Positions 45,501 through 57,155 of a stretch of DNA of 64,000 nt are shown one piece after another. Under the pieces are notes generated by a model. The model was not told the origin of the DNA. It was given only the letters and a program-made list of their open reading frames with translations, and ran no database searches. How positions within the stretch are numbered: the first letter of the stretch is position 1; each line of letters starts with the position of its first letter. Origin of the DNA: Bolinopsis microptera (taxonomy: Eukaryota > Ctenophora > Tentaculata > Lobata > Bolinopsidae); the NCBI RefSeq assembly GCF_026151205.1, contig NC_087078.1, forward strand, positions 14,897,118-14,961,117, in the 5' to 3' direction. Both the position numbers and the translations under genes were made by a program.

Positions 45501-48500
45501 CATTGTTTTTCTGGAACTTTGCGTTTTCTTTCGTGAACTTGTTGATTTCTTCCTGTGGAATATAGATATAACATGAATGAAACGCATCATATAACGGTTT
45601 AAATTAAATTTTTGCACCAAGACGTTTATTGACTGAGAATGGGATGATACTCATACAATGTTAAATTTGGCTATCAGGCTATCATCAATCATGAACAAAG
45701 TGAGCGGGGAAAAAATCAGATCTAGTGCAATACCTTCATTTGACCAATTTGAGCCTCAAGTTGTTTGTTGTTCTCCTCAAACTTAGCGTTCTCATGACCC
45801 ATCTTATCAACCTGTCCCTCCAGCTGGGCTACACTCGCATTAAGGGCATCCTTGGTAGCTTCCAGCTGGTTGTTCAGCTCTCCTAGTTTGTTCACCTCAC
45901 CAGAAAGTGCGTCAACCTGTCCTTTCAAAGCGGCGTTGTTCTCAGCAAATTTGTTGTTTTCCTCTGACATTTTGTTCAGTTCACCGCTCAGTTTTCCGAT
46001 TTCAGCCGTTAGTTGAGCGTTGTTTGCTCCGAATTTCTCGTTCTCAAGCTCTTGTTTTTTGTTGTTTGCAGCAAATTTGTTGTTTTCTTCCGTCATTTTT
46101 CCGACTTCTTGTTCCAGTTTTTTGTTGTTCGCGGCAAACTTCTCGTTTTCCTGCAAACCATTTACATTAATACTTATCATCACTCAAAATTTTACTTGCA
46201 GAATCACTAAACTTGATTGAAAACCACAGCAGACTTATCAAGTTAAAAACTGCCGCTAAAGTTCAATTTATAGTTGGTTTGTCAAACCTGAGCCATTTTG
46301 TCCACTTCACCCTCCAGCCGGTTAACTTCTCCCTCGAGTTTAGCATTGTTCGCTGCAAACTTGTTGTTTTCTTCTGTCATCTTACCGACCTCTTGTTCTA
46401 GCTTCTTGTTGTTGGCAGCAAACTTGTTGTTCTCCTGCAATGTTTGTTTTATGATTACGTCAATTTGTCTGAAATCAGCAAATGATTATTCAAGTTTTGT
46501 AGCTGAGATGAAGCCTTGCATGAATTTGAAAACGAAGGTGAAAGTAACAATTCCAGTAACAATATTGTTTTCCAATGAACCTCGGTCATTTTGTCGACCT
46601 CCCCTTCCAGTCGGTTAACATTTGCCTCCAACTTTGCATTATTAGCGGAAAACTTCTCGTTCTCTACGGCCAGATTGTCAACTTCTCCTCCGAGTCTGTT
46701 AACTTCACTTTCTAGTTTATCGTTGCTAGCTGCAAATCTGTCGTTCTCTCCCGACATCCTGTTCACCTGAACAGATATTTTACAGTTATTAATTATTGTT
46801 ATTATTAGTTATTAGTTACAGTGGACGGTTATATTGATTGGGAAGTATTGTTTTGTTGAATAACCATGACATCGACATGCAGAAACATAATATGTTATCT
46901 TGTAAACTGATAATGTCATGCCAGTTATAGTACTACTTTAAAGCTTCAACTATACTATTGTCACTAATAAGCCATGAGATTCTTGGCTATTGGCTAGCTG
47001 TCAATGGCAATGTTGAACCTTTTTTCTTCTAAATACGAAGAAAGGAGGTTCAACGTTGCCATTAACGTCAGTAGCATCACTTTTAACGTATATAGCGTCA
47101 TTTCAATTTACTGTATGTGGCGCCATGTGATGGTTACTTTTGAAACCAAACACATAGTTCATACTTCACGTAGTGATCCTAATCGTTTATAATATATAAG
47201 CGCCAATCACCATTTTGTGAATTAAATCTGCAGAAGTAACATAAGTGTTTAACTTTAAGTGCTGCGTATAACCAACCATAATTCAATTCCAATGATTAAA
47301 TTATTCTGACATTATACAGTTACTGCACAGGTCACAGAACAGTAATGTTTTTCTTGTCGCTCTCAAGTTTGTGACTCGTGAGTATTCCGATTTAATTTTG
47401 GCAATTTATTTTTCTAGCTATGTATTACGTTAAACTTATAGCTGGAATTAACTATTGAACAAGTAGATATATGTTAATCATAGATACAGCATACATACTG
47501 TATATTGAGTATGTACTTACCTGGGGACCCCAGGCTATTATGTTCATAAACATAAAGATTCGGCGGAATGACAGGCTGAGCGCCGCCCAGTAAGTATGTA
47601 CAATTACATACTGTATTTAGATTTGTTGAGCTAAGTGACCGCGTAATATAACGTTTCTCAAGGTTTGTTCGGTATAATTATGGTAACGCCATACAATATT
47701 GCAATGCAGAAATGAAGGAATAAGTTTCATGCGGTAGAAATATTTAGTAGCAAAAGGTTGTCATGCCCATTTCTCTTACAGGCGTATACCTCTTTTCTCA
47801 ACAGATCGTTGTTTGAATTAGCACACACGTTTTCATTGTGTATCCTGTCTAACTGAAATTACCAACTCACTTAAAAGTTAAAAATTGTACACAAAAGTAG
47901 AAATCAGGAAAATTCTTTCAGCCAGTGGCTATCTTATTAGATTTAGGGAATGAGACCGCAAATCGAGATGAATTAACGAACCTCGTGTTCGAGTTTAGCG
48001 AACTTAGAAGCAGCAGTATCGAAGTGTGGTGTCACAAGAACGGTGAGCGAGCCTGTAGTTCCTCCCATTAGTTCCGAGATCTGAAGAATGAAATGTTAAA
48101 ACTCGGAGAGGGGGAGCCTGTAGTTCCTCCCATTAGTTCCGAGATCTGAAGAATGAAATGTTAAAACTCGGAGAGGGGGAGCCTGTAGTTCCTCCCATTA
48201 GTTCCGAGATCTGAAGAATGAAATGTTAAAACTCGGAGAGGGGGAGCCTGTAGTTCCTCCCATTAGTTCCGAGATCTGAAGAATGAAATGTTAAAACTCG
48301 GAGAGGGGGAGCCTGTAGTTCCTCCCATTAGTTCCGAGATCTGAAGAATGAAATGTTAAAACTCGGAGAGGGGGAGCCTGTAGTTCCTCCCATTAGTTCC
48401 GAGATCTGAAGAATGAAATGTTAAAATTCGGAGAGGGGGAGCCTGTAGTTCCTCCCATTAGTTCCGAGATCTGAAGAATGAAATGTTAAAACTCGGAGAG

Positions 48501-49417
48501 GGGGAGCCTGTAGTTCCTCCCATTAGTTCCTCCCATTCCTCCCATTAGTTCCGAGGTCTGAAGATTGAAGTATTAAAACTCGGAGAGGGGGATTGGGGGT
48601 CGGGTTGGTGAATTATTACTAATGGATAACTAGGAGCAGATCAAATTAAGGGGAAGGGACATAAGAGCTCTAAAATCAGGGATCAAGTAACATGAGAGAA
48701 AGGGAAGATCAAACCTTTTTAGCTTCAGTATCTTTGTAACAATCATCGAAAGCAACAAAGGAGTATCCCATAAACTCGTCACTCTTTATAGAGTTGTGAT
48801 CCCACAAGGAGACTGATATCACCTGTTTAAAATATCAAGGATTTATCATCGTAATGCTGTTTAATTTTCCATTTCCCTGACTTTATATATTATTGCGAAG
48901 GAAGGTAAGGGTAAGGTCTGCAGTTTAACCTCAAGTACTCAAGTATCAACTGATAATATTGAGTTGGTTCAATTGTTAATAATTAACATAATTAATTAAT
49001 AAATCATTGATTATTTACCTCATCCCCCTCAAAAGCCTCGAATTCAAATGTTTCATTCCATTCTGGGTTCAGTTTACCTTCCTTCGTTTTAGTTTTCTGT
49101 ACTTTTCCTCCGAGTTCTATCTGCAAAATTATGGAATTGAAGAAGTCACTGGTAATGAATTACAAAATTCAATCACAGAATCGCAATTTCTAGTGGCAGT
49201 GCTTTAGAGGACTGTTGATTACGACAAAGATTCATAAATAAACTACATAATTCGATAATATAAATGAAAGCACGGAAAAGTATGGAAACTGATAAATCTG
49301 CCATCTTACTTTGCAGTACGGATCGCTTTTTGACAGCAACTCCTTGTTTTTAAGATTACTTGCGCTAACAACTCTAACAGTGATCTTTCCGATCTTCCTT
49401 TTATCGGCAGCTCCCAT
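42577..49417 (-). CDS. C2 domain, long coiled coil and EF-hand protein (12 exons, 629 aa)
   Basis: Exons in transcription order: 49,310-49,417; 49,019-49,120; 48,715-48,822; 47,982-48,080; 46,581-46,766; 46,288-46,434; 45,734-46,150; 45,337-45,552; 45,117-45,209; 44,746-44,868; 44,099-44,296; 42,577-42,669. Every junction has GT/AG and every intron is phase 0. Residues 8-130 are a C2 domain (KSDPYC, LNPEWNETF, LWDHNSIKSDEFMG), with Asp residues placed as in calcium-binding C2 domains. Residues ~140-530 are a coiled coil of 21- and 28-residue modules (ENNKFAANNKKLEQEVGKMT). The C terminus has a degenerate EF-hand (DQEQGLSPEEFEKFL), then a canonical loop, DKNQDHVIDSDE, and ends KECA. There is no signal peptide or TM from the chosen MGAADKRK start; an upstream in-frame start would add ~22 hydrophobic residues. 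Probably a cytosolic, calcium-responsive, membrane-associated scaffold; the family is not recognised. An extra exon in the 46,767-47,981 intron is possible. Confidence 0.88.
43246..43393. mobile_element. hAT-type MITE in the last intron
   Basis: 148 bp, with ends CAGGGACAAAAGGA and TCCTTTTGTCCCTG, flanked by a perfect 8-bp duplication ATCAAAAC (43,238-43,245 and 43,394-43,401). The interior repeats 'tcgcggta'. Confidence 0.92.
47003..47063. repeat. Short hairpin, MITE-like
   Basis: Near-perfect inverted arms (AATGGCAATGTTGAACC and the complement of AATGGCAACGTTGAACC) around a short AT-rich loop, in the large intron of the C2/coiled-coil gene. Confidence 0.75.
47516..47594 (-). repeat. Short GC-palindrome repeat
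   Basis: It contains CTGGGGACCCCAG and a GGCGC-type core between TTAC and GTAA ends. The reverse-oriented relative is at 60,269-60,337 and a fragment lies at 50,024-50,046. Confidence 0.65.
48051..48592 (-). repeat. 65-bp minisatellite made of a splice-acceptor region
   Basis: Eight units start at 48,051, then every 65 bp to 48,506; the last is altered and partly expanded. In the minus-strand gene each unit holds 'cattcttcag' (3' splice site), the first 30 nt of exon 4 (ISELMGGTTG) and about 25 nt of intron-like pyrimidine-rich sequence. Only the unit at the left edge continues into the real exon 4 (47,982-48,080). The units are almost identical. Confidence 0.95.
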
Positions 49418-51944
49418 GATACAGGATACTAAATCAATATAGCCCATCATTAATATTATTACAGGATAGGGTATAGAAAACAAAAAGTAAAACTGAACGT
49501 AAACAGCTGGTGCACATTTGAACGAGGTGTTATATTAGTATTTAGTAATAGAAGAAGATGCTCTTTTTGTATGCGTTTTAACTTTAATGTGATCTTCTTT
49601 GAGACCACACGAAACGGTAATACAAGCCGTCAAGCCAAATATAAATGATATTGATAATTAAAATATTATCAAGCTTTTAGGGAGGACTGCTAAAATAACA
49701 AAAACAATTAATATTATCAATTTAGCTAGGGGTCGTTCACATATTACGTAATCAGCTGAGGGGGGGGGGTTCCGAATGATTACGCTAGTGTTATTTTGAC
49801 ACAATAGCTATGTGTAAAACTGATTACGGAGGGGGGGGGGGGAATGTTCCAAAAAATTATTACGTAATATGTGAACGACCCCTTAGAAAAGGAACCTGTA
49901 CTAACTGTTACTGACTGTTACCAATGTGTAAAAGTATCTAAGTGGAGACTGAAAAGAATTAGATTAGAACTTCCACAACGTTCACCAGCCGTTAATAAAA
50001 ACCAGTTGCTGTTGAACAATGAACATGGGGTCCCCAGGTAACAGTTGTTGTTGAATGGATATTTGAAAAGTCCTCTCACATAAGTCAATATGATAGGTTC
50101 TGGTCGGATATCTGTCTTCAATATCCAGTACCGGTCCGGTTTCCGTTTAGAAGCTGTGCTTGGCCGGATATTGATCAGAAATTTCAAGAATTTTCAGGAA
50201 ACAATTATTTGATTTCCTTTCGGGTTATTGAATCAAACATGTCGAGTTTTAAGGTTTAGATCTCGGGGTCAAGTGAGTGATCATGTGACACTGATAACAA
50301 ATATAATTAAGTCTGAACTGTGGAGTTGAAGCAGCAAGGTACGTAAAATATATAAAACTGGTCAGACGATTGGTCAGTTGCAGTTTAATATCATCTGACC
50401 TGATGCGATCCGCTCTGTTAGCAATGTACTGCTATGAGATGGAGACTGAATAGAATTATATCAGAATTCCTGAATAACTAAAGTCGTTACAATGTTAATG
50501 TCAGTCCCGTTACTTGGATATATTGTATAGAGCACAGCACATGACATATTACTGTTTCGTCACTGAGTTTATAATTTTACAAGTTCATCCATTCATGTTA
50601 CTCAGTCAGACCAACAGAATATAGACCAATGACTATAAATATAACATTACAATCGGGAGCGGACTGACATTTAAACTTTTAAAATGGACAGCTAGATGAT
50701 CACATAGCAAAATTGATAACTCACAGAAAAATTTTGTTTTAGTGAGCACCAACCGGCACTTTGAAGTGGAAACAAAACATTTAATTTATTGGCATTGCAA
50801 ATTCAAACAATTCAAGCAATTGTTTATCAAAAGTAGCAAAATCTACTGTGTTGCCAAAGGCTGGCAGAGGCTAAACTGCTATTTCTAATCAAAGCGTGAC
50901 CAGTTTTGTTTAGAGCGCGGTCATTTTAAAAATGAGAATGCTCATCCGCATTTTCTTGGTAAAACCTTTGTTAAACCTTCGATGATTTACTTTTAGCGCG
51001 GCGCGCTATTCCCTAAAAAGAGGAATGAATGATTAATAATAATAAAGATCATTTTTTTGCATATCTAATCAGAGTTTATGATACGAACTACCGTCGTAAT
51101 GTCGTATCGTCCGTCGTACAAGTTACAACCAATTAACAACATGATAGTCCATGGATGCACATCAATATCAACTTTAAAATAATAAACAAATACACACGCA
51201 TTCACAACATCAACGTTGTTGATAATATTGATAAATTTATCAATATCATCAACAATCACCGTCCTTGGTTACACAATCAAAACACACAATACTAACGCCC
51301 TAAACAGAACAGGACATTCAACGATAGTGTCGATACACAAGGAGGAACAACAAAGCCAAATGGAATGTACGTGCTACATGACGTATGATGTAAGTGCTCG
51401 TTCCATATGACTGAGGAATTCCGTAATTGAGTGTACGTGTAATTGTATAGATATAGGCATCGTAAATCAATATCGACTCATGGAATTTGTTAATCGTATT
51501 TCTCAGTCATTGGATAAATAATAAAAGGAGAACAGCCCATTTACTTCGGCTCTGATGTCCCTACATCGTAATTTGATATAATCTTTCATTGATCAAAACT
51601 CGCATGATCCTAGTTACTTTTGATAGTTGTAAACCCCTTATACAACGCGTGTAGGAAAGAATTACTTTGGGATTGTATGTTAAACGTATCTGAGAGATAA
51701 TGTGATTCATGAACCGAACTGAGGTCCACGCTTCAAAAGAAGATATTGGCGTTAAATTACATGTCCATCAGTAATTTCTGAATTTAATGAACAATGAAAA
51801 AACCATTTCAACTAACGATTCACATGCCACATACAGCAGCAAATAAATCACGACAGAAAAGCCATTACTTAAATAAACAACAAACAAGACATGAAACAAC
51901 GCATCACATTGTCACAGTTAGTCTTATTATATATAAGTGTTACT
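49418..51944. other. Intergenic
   Basis: No gene supported. It includes the MITE at 49,728-49,883. Two related stretches at about 49,920-49,970 and 50,420-50,480 share 'gagactgaa-agaatta'. The promoter of the C2/coiled-coil gene should lie just right of 49,417, but no clear motif is seen. Confidence 0.5.
49728..49883. mobile_element. 156-bp MITE
   Basis: Ends AGGGGTCGTTCACATATTAC and complement, about 25 bp perfect, with two G runs inside. Similar 'ggggtcgtt...attacgt' ends are common in invertebrate MITEs. No convincing target duplication. Confidence 0.8.
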
Positions 51945-51952
51945 GTTACCAG

Positions 51953-52390
51953 CAGTGGCGTAGCCGTAACGTTGCCTGTTGGCGCCCCCGCCGAAAAAGT
52001 GCCCCCCTGTTGGCGCAATGGCGCCCCCTCCCTAAAATTGAACAAATTAGGTGAATTTAGAGGATACGCCGGTGGCGGTAAAATCTCTAAAAAAGTGTGT
52101 ATCTAGGACTAGAGCAAAACGCGCAGTTTTGCTTGCTACACGTTGTATACCTCTCGTGCACGCGAAGCGTGCACGCCGGCCGGCCGGCCGGCGAGAGAGG
52201 CCGGCGCTTCGCGCGCGCTCAAAAGGGGTTACAGCGTGTGTCAAAGTTTTGCTAGTAGTAGTATTTTAGTAAAGTTTTCGAAATTGTCCCACATTCAAAC
52301 GACGATTTGGCGCCCCCCCTAAGACGGTGCCCCCCCCCCCCCCCCCCCCCCTGCACAGCGGCGTCAGCGGGGCCCTTCGTTACGCCACTG
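51953..52390. mobile_element. hAT-type non-autonomous element (438 bp)
   Basis: Ends CAGTGGCGTAGC and near complement GTTACGCCACTG, flanked by a perfect 8-bp duplication GTTACCAG (51,945-51,952 and 52,391-52,398). Inside are a C run of about 22 and a GC-rich palindromic cassette (about 52,110-52,245) that includes gtgcacgcgaagcgtgcac. Confidence 0.93.
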
Positions 52391-52476
52391 GTTACCAGTT
52401 TACCGTTAACTTAACACGCAACTAGGCCGGAGGGGCTACACAAAAATAATGTTTAGTAGCAACCGATAACGAAGCA

Positions 52477-52886
52477 GAAAACTTCCGCTCCTATTAAATC
52501 GCTCGCCCAAATTTTAAGAAAATCCTTGTGAAAAGGCCCTTTGAGCATGAAAGTAGGTAATCTAGATCGGTGTACAAGTATTTTTGGACGCTGATTCATG
52601 ATTCCGAATCACCCCCCATGACGTAGGGTTAAAATGCTTCCCTGGAGAGTTATGGGCAAAAAACCGTTTTGGTCACGTGACAGGCTAGTAAAATACGAAT
52701 TCGATTGTTTAGGGCCCGGGTTAGGGTTAGGGTTGTGGTAAGGGTTATGGTTAGCTTCGGGGTTATGGTTAGGGTTAGGGTTGGGATTAGGGTTTATGTA
52801 AAACCGTTTTGTACGGCTGCAAAACCATAAAAACCAAAGTCACGTGAAATTTTTGGGCGAGCGAATTAGTAAAAGCCGAAAACTTC
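52477..52886. mobile_element. TIR element carrying TTAGGG tracts
   Basis: Imperfect ~38-bp inverted ends sharing 'tcgctcgcccaaa'. The core contains degenerate (TTAGGG)n at about 52,725-52,795 and the same 'ggacgctgatt...ccgaatcac' block as 8,945-9,293. Confidence 0.7.
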
Positions 52887-53669
52887 ATTTGGTTCTTTCT
52901 GAATCAGATATCTAGTGCGCTACTCTGAAGTCTGAGTCACTAATGACTAACAGCAAACAGAGTAAGAACTATTACCATTTCAGCGGTAACAGGATCCGAA
53001 CTAGTATCTTAAAGATCTAAATCTATGTTATAGTGTATAGATTAAATCCTTAACCCTCCGACAATAAAACTTATAATATTTTCCGGTTCCGAATTGGAAG
53101 GGGTGTAATACTAATCCGATACGTGCGCATGATACAATATAGTGTCTAATATATAGAACGCCAGTGTTATTTGTTTTACAACTTGCCGCCAGCCAGTCTG
53201 AGGTCTATGCTGATAATACCTTGGCTTCCCTTGCGGGATATATCGGCAAATTATCAGCTCTCAGTGTCCGAGACTTTTAGTGGATATAATTCCCGGAAGG
53301 TATTATAAGAAATAATACCTTGGCTGCTTCGGGCCGCAAATTCCCTCCAGCAAGCTGTCGGGAATTATCACGAGCGGCCCGAAGCAGCCAAGGTATTATT
53401 GTATTACTATTAAAGAACATAACCTCGCATATCAAATCCACACTGGAATGGAGGACAGCATGTACATCATACACACCTTAACGGGTGATACTCGTAAAAT
53501 ATCTGTTCCTCGTAAATATATCTGTTCCATATCTGACCGTCGACGAGTCCAACTCGGCGCGCGTCCTGGCAGGTTGTAAACCTACAATACACACCCTGTA
53601 CCATAAAGCCAATAATGCATTTTGCAAAATAATACTAACACTCTCAAACCACAGATCGGAGAGTATCAG
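52887..53669. other. Intergenic with a hairpin
   Basis: Nothing coding. The ATCAG at 53,665-53,669 is the left target duplication of the LTR element. Confidence 0.5.
53311..53400. repeat. Perfect 27-bp-arm hairpin
   Basis: Arms 53,311-53,337 and 53,374-53,400, 'aataataccttggctgcttc' outward, with a 36-nt loop. Related 'ataccttggcttccc' at 53,215 suggests a family of such repeats. Confidence 0.92.
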
Positions 53670-55580
53670 TGTTAGGTAGGGGTATAGTGAATTGAGGGTG
53701 AACAGGTTTGCAAATATCTCACGGCCTGCATTAGTATCTTATAAAATATTTGTACTGAGAGACGGGTAGTCGGTCGATTAATTTAAAGTCTTTATCAATT
53801 TAGAAAATATTTGGAGTCAGCGTAACAAGCTGAAAGTTGTAAGGTTTGTATGATTGAGATGTCTCACGGCGTGAAGCTGTAGTTAGTATTTTAAGCCGTT
53901 GTAAATTAGTAGTTATTTGGAATTGTGACGTTCCCGGTGGGAAAAGCAGTGGCTTAAAGATTGTTAAAGTTTCAAATTTATTAGAACTTATAGTTAAAAG
54001 AATACTTACAATTATTTTAACAGCATTGATTGTTGATTATTGTGTTGACGAACTAGCCGAGGTGTTACAAGAGTGCCATGAGAATCAACTCCCCCTTCAA
54101 CTCCCCAAAGACCTGTCAACCAGCACTATACAAAAAGGGAAGCTCGCCTGCTGCTCGCTGCCTTTCGCCTTCTGCATTCATCTGTCTCCTATCATGGCCC
54201 GGGGTCTTGTTCTGCTGTGTCCGTTCTCTCTCCACATGTTACTCATTTCTATCATAGGTTCGTAATTTAGATTAAGTTCTTGATCATGTTATTGTCATTG
54301 CTTGCATTCGTATCAAAGGCTGATGTTAAGATTAATTCGTACTTATGTCAATTTCCGTCGTATAATGCTTAATATGCTGTTAACATACATAATATCTCAT
54401 CAGATTCCTCGCACTACTAGTACTACCTGTTCCCGATAGATCCTTCCAGAATTAGGCTAGGGAGTTCCTTTCCTGAGGTAACGATCCTACGTAAAACCTT
54501 AATCCATCGTTCATAATCATAGCTCTTTTCCACTTGTTAACGTTGACGATTGTAGTATTATAGGTATTTCCTGTGTACTAATTATTAGTTCTAATAGTTA
54601 TTAATCTCCAGGCAATATGATGGTGATACCCACCCTACTTGCTCTGCCTGTCCTCACCTAAGCTCCACCAGTCGTATTGCTTCGTAAGTTTATTACGTCT
54701 TCATTAAGAGGTTCCTACGAAAGATTTTCCCTTATTTTAACTTAATTAGTCTGATTATTGTCACTACTTGAACGCTCCGTACTTATAATTATCTTACTTC
54801 AGATTGATTCCCCCCTCCTTCCTCGAGAACCGTTCGTCACTATGTTAGATCCTCGAGATGACCATGCAAGATGGTTCAGTTCTAGTTGACATTCCACTAT
54901 ATGAAAAGACCAGATCGCCACTTTATATTCTTATTCCTTGGTTAGTAAATTATACTTATAGTGATTCTAGTTCGTAAGTTATCTAGAAGTAGGAAATTAA
55001 TACCTATATTCCGTATAATTAGTGTGGTCTATTAAATTTGTATTGATATATGATCTCTTCAGAGAGAGAGAGAGAACCGGAACAGCGACCTCGTGAATCA
55101 TCCTATTTAATCGCTTCACCCTCGCCACATTCGCTACTACTTCAATTATTGGGGTAAATGGACATTAAGACTAAGTTATGAGATATGAGAGTTAAATTAA
55201 TATTGTAGTCCTATTTAACCCAATTATTTTACAATCTTATTTTCTTGTTTCAATTGGTTATCTTCCAGATATAAATTCACATAAAATTCTGAAATCCATA
55301 ATTACAATAGAAATTACTGTCCTAAAATGTATCTGTACAAAGAGAGTTTGGGTTTGGACTGTGCCCTGAATGAGTCTCAAACCGGGAGGTATTCCATAAT
55401 ATCGGAACCTGAATTTCCATACTCTAGTTAAAAGGAGCCCATTATACGTAGTTAAATTAATACCATCACAATATAATGAAATATAATAAATAAATAATCT
55501 CTAGAAGTCATGGAAAATTGGAGCATTAAATAGGCCGTTAAGTAAGTTGTCGTGCTGAAACCCGAGTACGCATCTTAACA
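53670..55580 (+). repeat. Left LTR
   Basis: TG...CA ends. It includes a GAGA run near 55,063. Transcription signals are not clear. The short open frame near 54,026, identical in both LTRs, is not considered a gene. Confidence 0.95.
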
Positions 55581-55581
55581 A

Positions 55582-55599
55582 TGGAGCCCGATGCGGGGC
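55582..55599 (+). promoter_or_regulatory. Primer-binding site candidate
   Basis: TGGAGCCCGATGCGG starts one base after the left LTR; TGG complements a tRNA CCA end. The tRNA species is not determined. Confidence 0.6.
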
Positions 55600-56210
55600 T
55601 CTCTGTACAAAATTTTGTAGCAAAATTTTCAAAAAATCTGGAAGAGACGCCAAACCTTAGTTTGCTTGTAGTTGTTTTGTTAGTGCACCGTTAGTGCAAT
55701 TTATTTATTTACATTGATATTAGTTGTTGCAGCCATCGCCATAAAATGATGAAGTCACAGCAGAGAAGTAGGTTGAAGAGATAATTGTTTAGTGTAGAAG
55801 TTGAAAAGTAATTATGAGATATCGTGGGTAAGTTGTGATGATATTATATACGGCCGTATAATTAGGTAAAGATGGGAATGATACGAGAGATGTATGATGT
55901 TACGAGATAATGAGATTATGTTATAATGAGATGTTGAAATGTGAGACAATTATATTATGGGGAGATATATTAAACTGCAGTATAAATTATTACTATTAGC
56001 CGGCTAAGGGATACGGGGTTCAGAAGTTGTGAAGTTTATTGGGAGGAGGTGCTATAATGGTTGTTGACAAGGTGTTAGTTTTAATAAGTAGATGGGCTTC
56101 TTATCTGTTATTTGAGTGTTGTGATACCGCCAAAAGCGCGCTTGGTGGTTAGAAACACTTCAGATCCAGTGAGACCCTTCGAACTTTGAAACTAAGATTG
56201 GCAACATGAT

Positions 56211-56520
56211 TTAGCGTAATAGGGTATGCGGACGTGAAGAAGAGAAGATATTTGAATTATGATGAGACAGAGGGAGATTTGATAAAGGGGTTGTTGTTTA
56301 GAAATAAAGATGATTTAGCGTTATAGGGTATGCGGACGTGAAGAAGAGAAGATATTTGAATTATGATGAGACAGAGGGAGATTTGATAAAGGGGTTGTTG
56401 TTTAGAAATAAAGAAGTGTTAGTATAATAGGGTATGCGGACGTGAAGATGGGGAAGATGAATTGAGATGATACGAGATGATACGAGTAATATGAGATTTG
56501 ATAAAGGGTATATTGGTTAA
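56211..56520 (+). repeat. 104-bp tandem repeat in the LTR-element leader
   Basis: 'agggtatgcggacgtgaag' recurs at 56,221, 56,325 and 56,429. The first two units are almost identical and the third diverges after about 40 bp. Confidence 0.9.
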
Positions 56521-57155
56521 AGTTGGCATAGTTGGAAATATGTTGGGAGATAAGGGATACAAATTTTATTGGATGCAGGGTATTTTAAGTTGTGAGTGTT
56601 GGCTGGTGGCTGCACAGTTATTAATGCATATTGATTACTGCACACTGTTTACTGCATTAGGCAGTATTATTATTTTTTTATCTTGAAGTTTCCGCAGAAT
56701 ACTGAGCAAGTTCAGCAGCTGCAGTAATTCAAGTATTATACAGAGCGTGAAGAAGAATAACGCCTGTCTTTTAGTTACGAACAAAGTTGAGAGAACTTGC
56801 AGGTCAGATGTTTTAGTGATAATAAATAAGTTAGAATATTGTTTTTTTAGCAGCAAACCATTTTGTGCTGTGTTTTGAATTGTGTAACTATAAGTAGATT
56901 CGGCTGATCGAAGTATAGCCGCTAGCTGTAAGATATTTCAAAGTCAAAGTAATTTTAGTTTTGGGTCAAGCTTTTGTGGTATAGAAAGTTTATCTGTCGT
57001 GTACATTGTACAATCATTATTTCATAATACAATAGTTATGAAGTTATTCTTCACTATTAAATGACACATAGTGAAATTCTTGCTCAATGCTCATATACAT
57101 TATTTGAACACATTAGCTTAAGTATTTACCTCTAAAAAAAACATTAAAATTAGGA

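Noticed and set aside
48051-48592. CRISPR-like regular repeats
   Set aside because: Units are contiguous with no variable spacers, and the genome is animal.
54026-54265. 79-aa frame in both LTRs (also 58,647-58,886)
   Set aside because: No ATG start, no recognised motif; identity between copies only reflects LTR identity.
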